NCBI RefSeq assembly: GCF_947242115.1
Contig: NC_074712.1
Location: 49,671,338 to 49,735,337, forward strand
Length of the DNA: 64,000 bases
Direction: 5' to 3'
Source: Biomphalaria glabrata
Lineage: Eukaryota; Mollusca; Gastropoda; Planorbidae
Shown here: one piece after another, positions 22,021 through 34,165 of the stretch
Numbering within the stretch: the stretch's first letter is position 1
Layout: each line of letters starts with the position of its first letter
The notes under the pieces: model-generated
Told to the model about the DNA's origin: nothing
Database searches by the model: none
What the model saw: only the letters and a program-made list of their open reading frames with translations
Position numbers and translations under genes: made by a program

Positions 22021-24152
22021 TATTTGTTTGTTCTCAAACTGTCACATTAATAGGTGCCCTGAATTATTTATCTGAACTCTTTGAAGACAGAAACTGTACA
22101 CAGTGACTGAAAACTCTAGTCTAGATCTAAGTGCAAAGAAGAACACACAAAACTGTTTATAGTTCTTGCACGGCACGGACCAACACGTCATGCACGCTTC
22201 TGTAAGTGTGAGCAACAACATTGACTTTAAGGCATCCGGGTGAATAAAGTTATGTTGGTTTGCCAGGATTTTTTTTTTTCAGAAAAGTAAAGAGAATAAA
22301 AAAAAATAATTTTGGCTTCACGTTTTTGGACGCTAAATGGGAACAAACATAGTCTAGAGCAGAGACAATTTTTACCATTTTGCGCCTTCTGCTAGTGTAG
22401 ATGTTGCACTTGTCTGTCCTATTTGTTCATCAAACTGTAAGGATCAACACTAAGAAAGGGGGTTACGAGGGGAATCATGTTTAGACTTACGTACAACATA
22501 CCTTGTAGACATCGGCATGAACAATTCAACACCAGTTCTGTTTTTTCTTGTTATGTTGTTTGCTTCTTTCCTCCGTGTTTGGCGGATGAACACGAGGTGA
22601 AATAGCTGCCTGCGCGTGCCTCGAAAACAGATTGTCATTTTGATTGGGCTGCTATCAATAATAAATATGGAGTCATTTGCTCGGATCAAGGCGTGCAGGC
22701 GGCCCAGTGGAAAGAGCGTAACCGTTGAGGGAGAGAAGTCAAGCATGAGATGGATCGAAGTATTTAGACAGAAAACGATCAAGAAAAACAGCAAATAGTT
22801 TGTTTAAAGAATTCAATTCGATTCTCGGAAATAAATGTAGAAGTGTAAGTAGGACTATAACAAAAAATTGTAAAACATATTTCTTAGAATAACTTGCACT
22901 TTCATAACTATAACCAAAAAAACGATAGTAAAATGTAAGATTTATACATACTCCCCCCCCCCTCTTGGTTCCATATAGATTACAAAAGTGTTACTAGATG
23001 TTTTATAAACTAAACTAATTGAAACTTGTCGCTTTACCAAGATATTACCTTTGACTGGCTGGAGTCTAACTCGTGCCTAACTTAGCCTTCCCTTGGTATG
23101 CAGATCTATGTCTTAGTAAGAAGTCTCTGGCTGTGTATTTAGGAAAGTTGATAATGTAGAGTCAAGAAGCAGTACTTATTTTTCGACCTCTGTGATAGCT
23201 GGGCTACCTATCCTCCCTTAGGTGATAATTGTAAGTGTAAACCATCAGCTGTGATGTTGTTACTGACATAGATGAAGCCATGTTAGCCATTCCTTAATCA
23301 TGTTAGTTGTTTGCTAATTGGGGATTCTAGGATATATCAATTTGTGCCAAAATTTATTCTTTGAAACTGTGTAAAGAAAATCGTGAATGTCTTTCCTCAA
23401 AAGTTAATCACGTTTCTTTGAAACAGGGATGGTTGTGAAAGTTGTATAGGTGAAATAGTAGTACGTATTTAGTAAGAAACTAACAGATAGTCTAACCTGC
23501 TGACTCGACAGTTTTTAGGAAGTGACGACATAGATGCTAAGTGTTTTGATGTTAGACACAACTCCTTTAAATGACAGAGACTAAAGCTTGTAGTTATTAA
23601 AAACAGTCTTTTCAATAATGGGTCACTTAGATATCCAAACAGAATTAAATTTCCCTAGGTCCAGCTGCTTCTTTCAAGTAGGCCTAATAACACTTTTTCT
23701 ATGAACTTATTGCTTTATCAGCATTACAAGAAGAAAAGTAGGCACTAAAACATCCTCCTGTACACAGAACTGAGATGGTGCTTATTTTTTTTTTATTACG
23801 GAGGAGATTCAGGAGAATCTTCACTTTTAATTGATATGTAGAAAGAATGTTCTTTTTTTTTCCCTAACGTAGGCGAAAGGAGAATAAATATTGGCTACTT
23901 TAAGTAAATTTAAGCATTACTTTAGAAGCCTTAGAAAATAAGTTTGCATTCTGAATGTGGGTCTTGTCAACTTCTCTAGTCTCTAGTGCAAACAGGGCGA
24001 GCACGATGCATTTTGTGATTTGTTTCAACATGATTCTCTGGTAAGACTTGCTTGCGATCAATCTTCAGGTATCGTAAATAAGAGAACGCGGAAAAAAGTC
24101 ACATAATAAAAGCCAGGAAGAAGTCAAGACATTGTAGAACACACAGAGATGA
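22021..24152. other. Gene desert, nothing recognised
   Basis: Around 22600-22760 there is a GC-richer stretch with open frames on both strands (22450-22794 minus, 22616-22798 plus), but no protein family is recognisable. The rest is AT-rich with homopolymer runs. Confidence 0.5.
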
Positions 24153-24230
24153 CCCACACACAGTTATTATTAATAACAGTAACTCAGGATGTCCCCCACA
24201 CAGTTATTATTAATAACAGTAACTCAGGAT
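24153..24230. repeat. Two-copy 40-bp tandem duplication with hairpins
   Basis: Two nearly identical 40-base units, each with the small hairpin GTTATT-ATT-AATAAC (24163-24177 and 24203-24217). Confidence 0.85.
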
Positions 24231-25928
24231 TCCTGTATAGCGGTTCGGCTTATCATTTCATTTATGGAGATACTCGCAACACTGTGGGAGTTTTGGCCTC
24301 TCTATTCATACAACAAATGTGGCTGAAACTCAAAACTGTGGGCAAAATTATTTTCTTTTTCAGCAACATCAAACAATTTCCCGTAAAACTATATAAATAT
24401 ATATCTCGTAATACAGTGGCTTGGTGGTGGTGGGGGGGGGGATACATCTTGTCAGGTATTACCAACACTTGTCTTTCTGTACTACTAAGAACGCTGGGGT
24501 CTATAGTTTCAGTACAGTTTAGGGAGTTGCTGAATGTCTCACTTTCCACTTTCGTCTTGGAGCACAGTTTTGTTTTCTAACGTTTTGTTTGCACACCTGG
24601 GCGGAACTCACTCTTTTGAGAAGGGTGGATACCCTCCCTTCCTCCCCTCCATTTCGAAAGATGAGGAGGGGCGAAAATGAGCAAAATAATAAAAATGAAA
24701 TTTGGGAAGGGAGGGGGGAGAGAAAGTGGATGAATGAGTAGTGCAAGCCTCGCTTCCATTTAGTAGTAGCGAACAAGTTCAAACCGTTGGTTCGCTGGTC
24801 TTTCAAGACGTGCACATCTTCACTTAAGTCTCTCTCAGAGGCAGATAAAATAAGCTCGGGGGTTGCTGGTCTTCTCCTCTGTGTCACAACACTGGGCTAG
24901 CATTGCCTCACGTCAGGCTCGACATTGCGCTCCGTTGCGTGTCGGGTTACCTCGCTTTTCTTCCCAAATTGACACAAACATCTTTCTTAGAGCCAAGGGA
25001 AGAGAGAGAGAGAAAGGGAAAAAAAACAGAGAAAGAAAAACTGAACTGCCTGGTGGAACTTGAAGGATGAAAGCTTCATGGGCGGAAAATAAAGGGAGAC
25101 CACGTTAATCGTGTTTTCGCTCATCGTTTGCCCTCTCTTTCTTTTATTACCTCCCATCCCATCTTTCATTTTATTTTTTTTTTACATTTTTCGTTTCGTT
25201 TTTTTTCCCGTCACGACCCTCCATAGAATTTTCTTCTGCGTTGAACAAGTGCATTTTTTCCCTCTCCAGTCGCACATTAATTCTGGCAATAGAACTTTTT
25301 TGTTTGTAGCCTTCTTCCGGTGGTGTGTAATTAGCCATGTGTCTGTTTTCCAGTCATGTCACTTGGAGTCACAAACAATGTAACATGACCTACGATGGTT
25401 TGCTTGTAATAGCTAACAAAGTTTGGCCAAATACATTCATAAATATTCATAATAAAATAATATTTTCGTCTCTTCAGTATCGTGTCGTATTTGTTATTTG
25501 ATTTATTTATTTGTTATCTTTTTGTCTCAAATTCATGGCTGTCAGTAGAATAATACAAGTGTACCGGGTACATAAAAGTTTTGACATAGTGACGTGACCT
25601 CTATTCCTGTTTACACTAGGAAGTCAGAGAACTAATTACATGTGTCATTACAAAACATAAACAATTTAAATAGCTGTTTAAAAAATATAATTAAGTTCAA
25701 GGCGCTCTCAAAATTTAGCAGACATAAAACAGGTCAAAAAAGGCAAACTAATCTAATAAGGTTTTGAACAGGTAGTTGAGTTTTGATGCTCTCAAACTTA
25801 CTGAAAAAAGGCAATGGTGAATGGTGAGACGGATTGCTTGAAGGGAGATAATTTTGTGCAGCATTTCTGAAGACTATTTGAAGGACATGACATTTTAAAT
25901 CATAAACAGGACTGTGACATTTTAAAGT
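24231..25928. other. Intergenic, no gene supported
   Basis: The open frames at 24149-24580 and 24519-24887 overlap on opposite strands and show no domain. Around 24600-25070 the sequence is purine-rich on one strand (GAGAGAGAG, GGGAGGGGGGAG). No splice-consistent coding chain was found. Confidence 0.45.
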
Positions 25929-26199
25929 CCCTATGCCGAGTGGAATAAACCGCTTAACCACCAAACTGAAAGAACCCGAGTTCGAATCCTGATACAGACA
26001 ACTAGAAATTTTGTATTCCAGATTTGAGTCGTACTGAGTTGTGTTTCCTGAGCCCCCTAGAGACAGCAAGGAAACCTTCGTTAAACCTCCTTACATCTCA
26101 CATATAGGCCCAACAATAGAGATTGCACCATATTGCACTGGGCCTGCTATAGGAACAGCAAAGACGTGCAGCCCATACAATAGCAATACTAATTACAAG
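25929..26199 (+). mobile_element. tRNA-derived SINE, family 1
   Basis: The head CTATGCCGAGTGGAATAAAC (A box) and GAGTTCGAATCC (B box) are followed by the same body as the copy at 2662-2890, including TGTGTTTCCTGAG, GAGATTGCACCATA and a degenerate ATA-rich tail. It is better preserved in the tRNA head than the first copy. Confidence 0.78.
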
Positions 26200-27845
26200 T
26201 GGTAGGGTTTGGGTTCGTAATCTCCCCCCCTCCCAAAAAAAACAACACATACACACAGTCGATGGTTAATAAAATTACACGAAGTTAGTAGTATCAATAT
26301 AGACGCGGTCAATAAAACACTTTCTTTGCAAACAAGATAGACAATAGTCGACTATTTGAGTCAGCCCTTTAATGAAAGTTAGTTAGCTCCCTGTAAGTAC
26401 CACCGTTGTAAACCCACTTGTAACACTATCCCCGCACAGAACACTAGACGCTGGATTCGGCGTCGACCACTTAGCGGACGTTTGTTTTCTCTGAGTCTCC
26501 AGTCTCCTTAACAAGATGTGACACTGTGGGAAATGGGTCAGGGGGTGCGTACGTTACATGGCTACCATGGGACATCGGCGGCGCCATTTTGTGTATGTGT
26601 GCGTAGGTGCTCTGTGTGTGTTGTCTGGTCAGGAAGGTGTCTGTGAAACAGTGAAAGGGGTGTTCCTGCAGAGTGGAAGATATTCCTGATGGTTTGGAAA
26701 GGCAACCATCCTCGGGACAACCACAAGATAGAGAATAACACGGACTGTGACCGTGTGGTAGCGGCAATAGAGGCAACATCGGCGGCGACAGCGAATCTGT
26801 AGGAAATGTAGAAAACGTCTTATCTAAAAAGATGTTGATAAATAAGAATAGACAGAAGAAAGGAAATACAAAATAAGCAACAGAATATCATAATAAAGAT
26901 ACATTTGTATGTCTCTATATAGTAGATTATCAATTCCTTAAAGCAAGGAATCATTTTAAAATTCCGGATTCCATTTTAATGGATATACATAGACACACAC
27001 ACACACATTGGAGATGTTCACGATAAACTTAACAATGTCAAGGACGCTAAATTGAACTTCAAAGTTTCCAACGAAATAAAAGTTACAAACAGAAAGAGGT
27101 TATAAAAAATTGATTCTGAAGTGTCTAAATGCACAATAAGTGCACAACAAATTATCACGTCACTTTTTAAAAACAAAGCCTATCAGCACGTCCTTTATTT
27201 TTGTACACCGGATGCACCAAAGAGCTTTGCTATTTTTAGTTTTTATGCCATGTTTGAAAATCTCCAATATTGGACTATTCAGAAAACTTATTTCACATTT
27301 AAAATATTGCATTAAACCAAGCTCTGAATAAAATATACAAACAAAACTTTTGGAAAGTGAATCTTCCTTTTGAAATCGAGAAGTTCTAAGATAGCCATTC
27401 CGCTACCGCTTTTACTGACAAATGTACAAGTGTAAGCAACTAAGCAAGTACAACCTTAAGTCCTTGGTTGAAAACCCAGATCACCCAAACGGGAACATTT
27501 TCAACCATTTTGAGGCCAATCACGTCCTTATCATTTAAATTACAGTTGTGCCTTCAAAAGAGAAGAAAATGACGTCCTGCTCGTAGCCTTGTGTTGATCT
27601 AGCCGTGCATGTCAATTACAGAACATATACATGCACGAACGGTTGCAAACTCTGCCGCTCCAGAATTGGCATTATCTGTCAATCCAAATTCTGCCCCCGT
27701 CTCAAGTCGAACCCAAAGCCAGTGACTCATCTGGGCGCATTCATCGTCTTCCGAGACAGAAGGAGACATATATATAAATGGAGTTTTAAGCTTTAAGTGC
27801 CGAAAACAAATGAAGATAATTATGTTGCCTTGATTTGTATAAAGT
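26200..27845. other. Intergenic; one GC-rich island near 26.5-26.8 kb
   Basis: 26520-26800 is richer in CpG and includes GGCGGCGCCATTTTG (26577-26591), which on the minus strand reads CAAAATGGCGCC, close to a YY1-type element. No gene start can be tied to it. The remainder is AT-rich without recognisable features. Confidence 0.4.
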
Positions 27846-28115
27846 AAATAAGTAAAGTTCCCCTTTCAAACCTTGTGGTCTATATGGCAGATGATGTAAA
27901 GGTCATCTGTTTCTGTGGCCTACGGTTAACGAGGGTGTCATGTGGCCAGCACAACGACCAACCGCCTTTAGTTTTCCCCAACTAATGTCAGGTACCTACT
28001 AAAGCTGGGTGGACTCGGAGGCGCCCAAAGATCCCTAAGTTAAGAATCACAGGATTCGAACCCGGGAGTCCCGGTTCGGACGACAAGCGCTTTACCGCTC
28101 AGCCACCGCCCCTCC
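27846..28115 (-). mobile_element. tRNA-derived SINE, family 2, near full length
   Basis: On the minus strand: GGCGGTGGCTGAGCGGTAAA (A box), CGGGTTCGAATCCTG (B box), then a body with GGTACCTGACATTAG-type sequence, TGGCCACATGACACC and the 3' block CATCTGCC...ATAGACCACAAGG. The same order recurs at 29564, 32512, 41451, 47045, 55862 and 59308. It is the most abundant element of the window and this copy is its best reference here. Confidence 0.9.
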
Positions 28116-28557
28116 TTTAATTTGTATACTGATGGTATTGTTATAGGTTTACTTTAATTGGGAATTTGACAAGACTATAAATAGACTATGTTAGACGGAA
28201 ATAGGGAATTATGGGATATTAACTGAATAGGAATGATGGGATTAATTTTAACGGATAGACAAGAACGACTCACTCCTCTTTTAATGGCGAGACATCATCT
28301 TTAGTAAATGTTGACATTTGGACTGTGCCCCTTCATTTTGGATTAAATATTATTTGTCAAGTATCTATCGTTTTTCTCAAGTATTTTATAGAATTTAACA
28401 TATGTTGATTTGGTTGTAATCGAACTCCAGGAGCTAGTAAATAATACTTCATCTAGACCTAGATCTACTTTACTGTCTTTACATCTTTTTACTAAACAAC
28501 CACAACAGTATGATAAAAAAAATCATCCATTTATGTTTCATTAGTTTAATTACTATC
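28116..28557. other. Intergenic, nothing recognised
   Basis: AT-rich DNA between a SINE and a dispersed repeat. Confidence 0.5.
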
Positions 28558-28800
28558 ACTTCGAAGGTATCTATATTTATGCATTGATATCGTCTTCTAT
28601 TGTTAGAGAGAGAGAGAGAGATGCAATTTAAATTAGGGTCTTTGATTGTCTTTGTAAGAAGCCTCGGGCTCCAATATGTGTTAACCCTAAATATAAAATT
28701 GTTTGGGGGTCTATTATGGATAGGTATGTGATCGGTCTGTGGGAGAGGGTGTAATCACGTGGCCTTGGTGGTGATGCGGGACCATATAATGGTTCTTGAT
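28558..28800 (+). repeat. Dispersed repeat family F, copy 1 (partner 32003-32215)
   Basis: The order TTCG-AAG-TATCTAT, (GA)n, GATGCAATTTAAATTA, AGAAGC-TCG-GCTCCAATAT and GTCACGTGG is shared with 32003-32215 in the same orientation. The pair may be copies of an unclassified element or an old local duplication. Confidence 0.65.
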
Positions 28801-28992
28801 TGAACGCTTTTTTTTTTTTACTGGAGAGCGGTTTAGCGAAAGCTGATGTTGATTTGGTACCTGGTCGCCGCCTGGCGATGGCGGTGGGTCAATGTCAGTG
28901 GTTCGAGTCTTCATTGGAGCATGTATATGTGTTGCCATATTTTCTTCACCTTCTACTCTTAATAACCTTCGTACCTTAGTGCTGTATAGTAT

Positions 28993-29270
28993 ATGTTACA
29001 TGTTATGTTAATTAACTTTGTTTTCCTGGCTGATTCAGGTAATCTGTTCCATTTTCTTATTGCACCAATGGAAGGAGCACTTATATGAATTTGTCCTAGC
29101 ATATGGAATAAAAGAGAGGTGCCTTTTTCTTTGTTTTCTTTCTGAGCATTTTATTAGGTTGTATTCTAATTTATATTTTTAGTCGTCTGTCCTAAGGTCA
29201 CTAAAGTGAAAGGTTTTACTAATGACATTACTGTAGTACTCTAGTCCAATGAGATTATTTGTTACAATCT
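28993..29270 (+). repeat. Dispersed repeat family D, copy
   Basis: It shares TTCCTGGCTGATTCAGG, TTGTCCTAGCATATGG and TCTGTCCTAAGG-type blocks with the family D copies at 21247, 54316 and 56760. The 5' part with the ACGTCCTACGCGTCAT block is missing. Confidence 0.6.
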
Positions 29271-29335
29271 CATGGCTTGATTTCGATTAAAAATAGTTGT
29301 TTTTTTTGACGTATATTGAGTGGGATAAAAATAGT

Positions 29336-30326
29336 AAAAAACAAGGTTACAAACACAAACTCAAAATCGGCCCCCGAAGTGGTCCACCCAGGCAGGCTTC
29401 AATATTTTCAGAAAAAAACATCCGAATGAAATTATATCAAAGACAAATGACAGATAACAATGGAAAAAGAAGGTTGACAGATCTTGTGTAGTGCCCCAAC
29501 GGTCCAGCAGATCAAAGGATAGGTGAAAGTGAATGTAAAGTTAGATGTGAACCTGGCCTAACTAGTTCCCTTTTCAGACCTTGTGGTCTATAGGGCAGAT
29601 GATGTAAAGTTCATCAGAGGCGCCCAAATATTCCGAAGTTGAAAATCCCAGTCTTCATCAGGATTCGAACCTGGTACCCCCGATTCGGAAGCCAAGCGCT
29701 TTACCGCTTAGCCACCGCGCCACTCCTGGCCTAACTGATGGCTTATAATTGATATAATTTTTTTGTAGAGGCTCGATCTTTTAACCAAATACTCCTACCG
29801 GTGGATTTAAAAAAATGACAAGCAAATGCAGTTTACAAGATTACTATTGGTTTTTAATTGTGTCTAACTTATAATGCATACTAAATAGATTTTTTTCTCT
29901 TTAAAGAAATAGTGAACATTTGTTTGTGTAAAATATAGTACTTAGTATAACAGAACTTACATAACTTAACAATACAAATATTTTAAAAAAATGACAAAAA
30001 ATCTACAACTGTTTGCATAAATGTGTTAAAAATATGGAAAACGGTTGTCTCCCCCTAATTAAGAGCCTCAAATGTTTGAGTGTTTAATAGTTAATAGTTG
30101 TAAAAGTGGTGTATTTTTATGAAAAATCTGCTTGCATAAGTGATTTAAAAAAATAGATTTTTTGCTTTCAGAAAAGAAAAAAGTAGCCGTTGCATCAGAA
30201 CTTTGAATGGTCTAATATATTGTGATGTCGGATTTTCAATATCTTTTCTAGTTTACGAGGTCTAAACGGGACGGACGGACAAAGGGACAGACATTTCCCA
30301 CAAAACTAATAGCGTCTTTTCCCGTT
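29336..30326 (-). mobile_element. Dispersed composite element C/B, copy 1
   Basis: It is the reverse complement of the element seen at 37763-38670 and 55481-56470. Reading minus: AAAAGACGCTATTAGTTTTG, the GTCCGTCCCGTTTAGA block, CAAAGTTCTGATGCAACGG, an AT-rich middle, then CCAGGTTCACATCTAAC, ACACAAGATCTGTCAACC and CCACTTCGGGGGCCGATTTT. A family 2 SINE is nested at 29564-29724. No coding region is seen. Copies carry CGGCCCCCGAA words in inverted orientation near both ends, suggesting a non-autonomous DNA element, but the exact termini are unclear. Confidence 0.65.
29564..29724 (-). mobile_element. Family 2 SINE nested in the composite element, internally deleted
   Basis: It is flanked by the 12-bp direct repeat CCTGGCCTAACT at 29552-29563 and 29725-29736. 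The 38-kb copy of the host element has the same site unoccupied, so the insertion is directly demonstrated. About 100 bases of the SINE body are absent. Confidence 0.88.
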
Positions 30327-30799
30327 AAAAATGAAAATCTATAAATGTCTGTCATAATTTGTTTCGCCTTTTTCTAATTTAACTTTTTTTTTTAAATCTC
30401 TTGAACGGATTAGTTTTCGTTTCGTTTTTTACCCGCTTCAAATATTTTTACTCGTATAAAAAAAACAACAAAAAAACTAATACCCGTGCTACGCTAAGGT
30501 TGAAATAGTTGGTATATGTTTAATTGGCCCGGAACACTTTTTTTTTTCCTATCCTTCAGTAAAACAGCCAGCATTACAACGCTTCCCCCATCCAACAACA
30601 CTTTTTTCCTGGTCCTTAAATTCTATAAGACCCCTTTTTGTCTCTTTCATCCTTAAATCAAACGGCCCTCAACCCCATAATATATTATAGAGTCTGAGCA
30701 AACACTTCTTAAGGAAATCAGTTGTACCCTTCTCGTCTGCATGCATCATAACCCCCCTCCCCCCAAATTCTCTACACAAGCCTTATCTTAGCAAATTTC

Positions 30800-30990
30800 T
30801 ATATAAAACGAAATTAGTTAATTGCTACAAATTGATTTACTAATTCTTTAAGCTTTTTTTTTTTAAATTGATTCGTGTGTTGTCATCGACAATGAATAAT
30901 TGTGCAAAGTTTCAAATGTATGGAAGAATGAGAAGTGACAGAATTCACGTCTACAAGATTCCATTCCGACAGAGTTGATAGAAGCTTTGT
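30800..30990 (-). repeat. Dispersed repeat family G, partial, reverse orientation
   Basis: Blocks AATTAGTTAATTGCTAC and ATGAATAATTGTGCAAAGTT match the family G copies at 33655 and 43540 in part. The match is short and AT-rich. Confidence 0.4.
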
Positions 30991-30995
30991 AATAG

Positions 30996-30998
<3 letters not shown>

Positions 30999-31070
<72 letters not shown>
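30999..31070. repeat. (TA)n microsatellite, about 36 units
   Basis: Uninterrupted TA repeat. It produces meaningless Ile-Tyr open frames on both strands. Confidence 0.95.
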
Positions 31071-31073
<3 letters not shown>

Positions 31074-32002
31074 TTTGCCTATCAATTTCAAATTTTTGCA
31101 TGGCACGCTTTGTGTAAACATAGGAACATGCAAAACAATGTATATGTATCTCTAGGGTGATGCACAGACTATCAGACATGTGGGTCTGGAATGAATTCTG
31201 ATGGACAAGACGAAATCACCAACATTTAAATCTAATTGTGCAAATGTTTCGTTTTTTGTTTATTTATTTTATGCTAACTAAACAAAATTTGACATCTCGT
31301 GGCTTGATTTGTTTAAAACTTGATCATTGTTTTCACAATTTTAGCCTGGCAAGGTGGTATCACCTGCGTTCTATCTGCGAGTTTGTTATCAATTGCGCAG
31401 ATTTAGTTTTTTCCTGCCAACTCCAAATGAATTAAATGTTGTTTTTTGCAAACCAGATAATATTATAGATTTACATTACGCATTATCAAATCATTTTTTC
31501 CTTGCATTTATAAATCTACATGACACGTGTTTGACTCTATAGATGTATCATTTAGAGACCTACATTTCACGTATTTAAATCATATAGTTGTATGAATTTC
31601 AAAAAAGGATCCTTGAGGGGGAGGGGCAATCACCCCCCACCCACACTCGACCTCTTCTCAGTGGGGTCGAGTGAGTTGATATGGAGCATTAATACTTTTG
31701 TGTAAATAATAAGTTAATATTTTAAACTAATAAATATATGCTGCTAAATATTTATTGGTTCCCCGATTGAGCATTTTCAATCGACCGCAACCCCCCCTTC
31801 TTTTTAACGCAAACAACAAGTAGTACAGGCGAGTTTGGTGTTAGCCCCCCCCCCTTCCCTCCCATCATTCTTCGGAGTGAGGGTGGTTTTATTTTTGTGA
31901 AGAATTAACACAAAACTTGTAAAAAGAAATACATAGTTACTTATCTAAATTATAAACATGGCATGTAACATGTAATAGCATACAATACTAGGAACACTAG
32001 GT
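31071..32002. other. Intergenic; one perfect hairpin
   Basis: AT-rich with C runs. A perfect 9-bp inverted repeat, CACTCGACC at 31644-31652 and GGTCGAGTG at 31665-31673, encloses 12 bases. No gene seen. Confidence 0.5.
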
Positions 32003-32215
32003 ACTTCGGAAGCTATCTATGTTATGCATTCATGTCGTTGTATTGTTAAAGAGAGATGCAATTTAAATTAAGTTTTTTTTTTTTGGAAGAAGCTTCGAGC
32101 TCCAATATATGTTTTTTTGAGGACGTTTGTTGAAAGGTATATGGACGGGCTCTGGAAGGAGCGTGTAGTCACGTGGTTCTAAGTAGCGATGGGGAGGCCA
32201 CATAACAATACTGCC
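32003..32215 (+). repeat. Dispersed repeat family F, copy 2
   Basis: Same block order as 28558-28800: ATGCATTCATGTCGT, GATGCAATTTAAATTA, GAAGCTTCGAGCTCCAATAT, GTCACGTGG. The spacing differs by small indels. Confidence 0.65.
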
Positions 32216-32511
32216 TTTAAATATTTTGTGTGGGGAAGTCTGGATCGCTTATTTTCGAGAGTTAACATTGTACACTTCTTTATATTGTGTGTTCCATTTA
32301 TTGATGTTTAAATATATTCTTATGTTGTGCCGCCGCTTTGCAAATAAATTTTTAAAATCATTTTAACGTCCAAAATTGGGGAGAGAAGGTACTTCCTTTC
32401 ACTCTACCGATCCCCCCACCCCTGCTGTTAAACCAGCTTTTTAAACACATATAGTGTTGCTTGCATAATCTCGCATAATATTTACTTTAATATCAAATTA
32501 GCCTTAAACCA

Positions 32512-32790
32512 GTTCCCTCCCCTTTTCAGACCTTGCGATCTATAGGACAGATCATGTTAAGTTCATCTTTTTTTTGGGGGTGGGGGGCTAACGGTTAACG
32601 AGCAGGGTGTCATGTGGCCAGCACAACGACCAATCGCCTTTACTTTCCCCAACTAAAGTCAGGTACCCATTAAAGTTGGGTGGACTCAAGGGCGCCCTAA
32701 AAATCCCAGTCTTCACCGGGAATTCGAACCCAGGATCCCAGGTTTCGAAGCCCTATAGATCGCAAGGTCTGAAAAAGGAACTTACTTATA
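32512..32790 (-). mobile_element. Family 2 SINE with an inverted second tail fused to its head
   Basis: 32512-32753 is a family 2 SINE on the minus strand, ending just inside the A-box side of its tRNA head. It joins directly to TATAGATCGCAAGGTCTGAA (32754 onward), which is the 3' end of the same family in plus orientation. The two ends therefore form a long inverted repeat. Confidence 0.82.
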
Positions 32791-33134
32791 ATTATACTAA
32801 TCAAAACAGTTAAACAAAGCAGCTTTGCAATCTTCTGAACTCCTTCTTTATCCTTGACTTCCATTCTTTATCATTTCTCTTACGCTCGCTCTATACGCCT
32901 GAAGATGAGTGTGTGGTGGGAGTCTGTTAAGAAACAAGTCTCAAGGAGCGGGGCGATTGTCATCAATACACACGAGTTCTAGCTTCCCCCAGCAGCGCCC
33001 ACCTATCCGGTACCGCAGGACCCTACCTTTCATCAAAGCCATCAACTCCATCATTAAACCAACATAATCATTCCCCGTAACTTTGTGTTTATTTGTTCTC
33101 GCCCCTGACTCTCACTTTCTTATTTCTTCACCAG

Positions 33135-33215
33135 GCGTCTCACAGGAAGTGCATATTGATCCGGGACACCACAGCCCAGCGGAAACAGTCAAGATAATGT
33201 CCAACCTTTCAACAG
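33135..33215 (+). other. Possible orphan exon, 81 bp
   Basis: A pyrimidine-rich TTATTTCTTCACCAG precedes 33135, and AACAG|GTCCAT follows 33215, so both splice signals are plausible. One of three frames is open through it (VSQEVHIDPGHHSPAETV and on), and the length is a multiple of three. No partner exon or family was recognised, so it may be chance. Confidence 0.25.
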
Positions 33216-33654
33216 GTCCATTTACCCAACTCTTGAGTAAGACGTGCATATTTTGTCTAACGTATTTTAGGACCCACCGGTTTTATTAGTGTTGAGCATA
33301 AATAGTTTATTCACTAGCTGTTTAAGAGACAAGTCATTTTTATCTATCTATAATAATTAGATTTCACCTGCACTTCTTAATGGCTGCCTAAGGGTGGTAC
33401 GGAGAACCTCTTAGCTGGTTTCTTATTTGTATAAAAGTACAATGTAATGTACAAATGGGTTTTGGGGTATGTGGCGTTCTACGAAAACCTTTTCGTCGAA
33501 TGGAACTCGATATCCTAGAAAGGTCTCATGGTAGACTTATTGTGGCACGGACTTTTCAAATGATCTCATTACTTCGAGGATCTTGTACTTTTGTGCACCA
33601 ATGAAGAATTGTTAGATTTTGTGTATTTTTAAGTCTTGTGTATATGTTTATTAT

Positions 33655-34165
33655 TACAAAGCTTATATCAGTTCACTCTGTCTGTTTGGTAAAAAGTTTG
33701 TACACGTTATTTCTACCACATTCAATCGCAGATCAAGTTGAAATTTTTTTGAACAATTATTTATTGTGCCTGAAAAAATGAGAATCAATTAAAAACAAAA
33801 TTAGTGTATCAACTATTGTTAATTAATTAATTTTTTTTTGGTATCGAACACGGAAAATAAATCGTACTTGACAGATGTGGTAGTATAAGTTGAATTGAGC
33901 TTTGTGTGAACAAGTTTTTTTATGCATTACAAAAGTGATCAAGGTAACAGTCGCACATATGACCCTTTACTTCCCCCCTCCCTGTTCCTAAATGGTCCAC
34001 ACACGTGATATGATCATTGCACATTGAAAAAGCTAAAAGCATGAAATATCCCCACCCCCTAAAAAAAATTCTAATCGCACAGATTTATTATTATTAGTCT
34101 AGAACTCTGGATCTATTACAAATTTAATTACATGACTGATCCATACTAAGTGATACAATTACACC
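33655..34165 (+). repeat. Dispersed repeat family G, long copy
   Basis: It shares with 43540-44025 the blocks CACTCTGTCTGTTTGGTAAA, AAATCGTACTTGACAGA, GTATAAGTT, a C-rich run, TGGTCCA-ACACGTGATA-GATCAT and CGACTGATCCA-type ends. A third, broken copy is at 50410-50750. No coding part. Confidence 0.6.

Noticed and set aside
22690-22750. tRNA-like GGCGGCCCAGTGGAAAGAGC
   Set aside because: Only an A-box-like start; no B box at the right distance and no second copy in the window.
22450-22794. 114-codon minus-strand frame
   Set aside because: No recognisable domain; a plus-strand frame overlaps it. Kept only as a note in the intergenic entry.
24149-24887. Overlapping open frames of 122-143 codons
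   Set aside because: They lie on opposite strands of low-complexity sequence, with no domain and no splice-linked partner.
27846-28115. Possible tRNA gene (A and B boxes)
   Set aside because: The same head and a shared 200-bp body recur many times; no complete cloverleaf. It is a SINE.
30883-31179. 98-codon frame rich in Ile-Tyr
   Set aside because: It is a translated (TA)n microsatellite.
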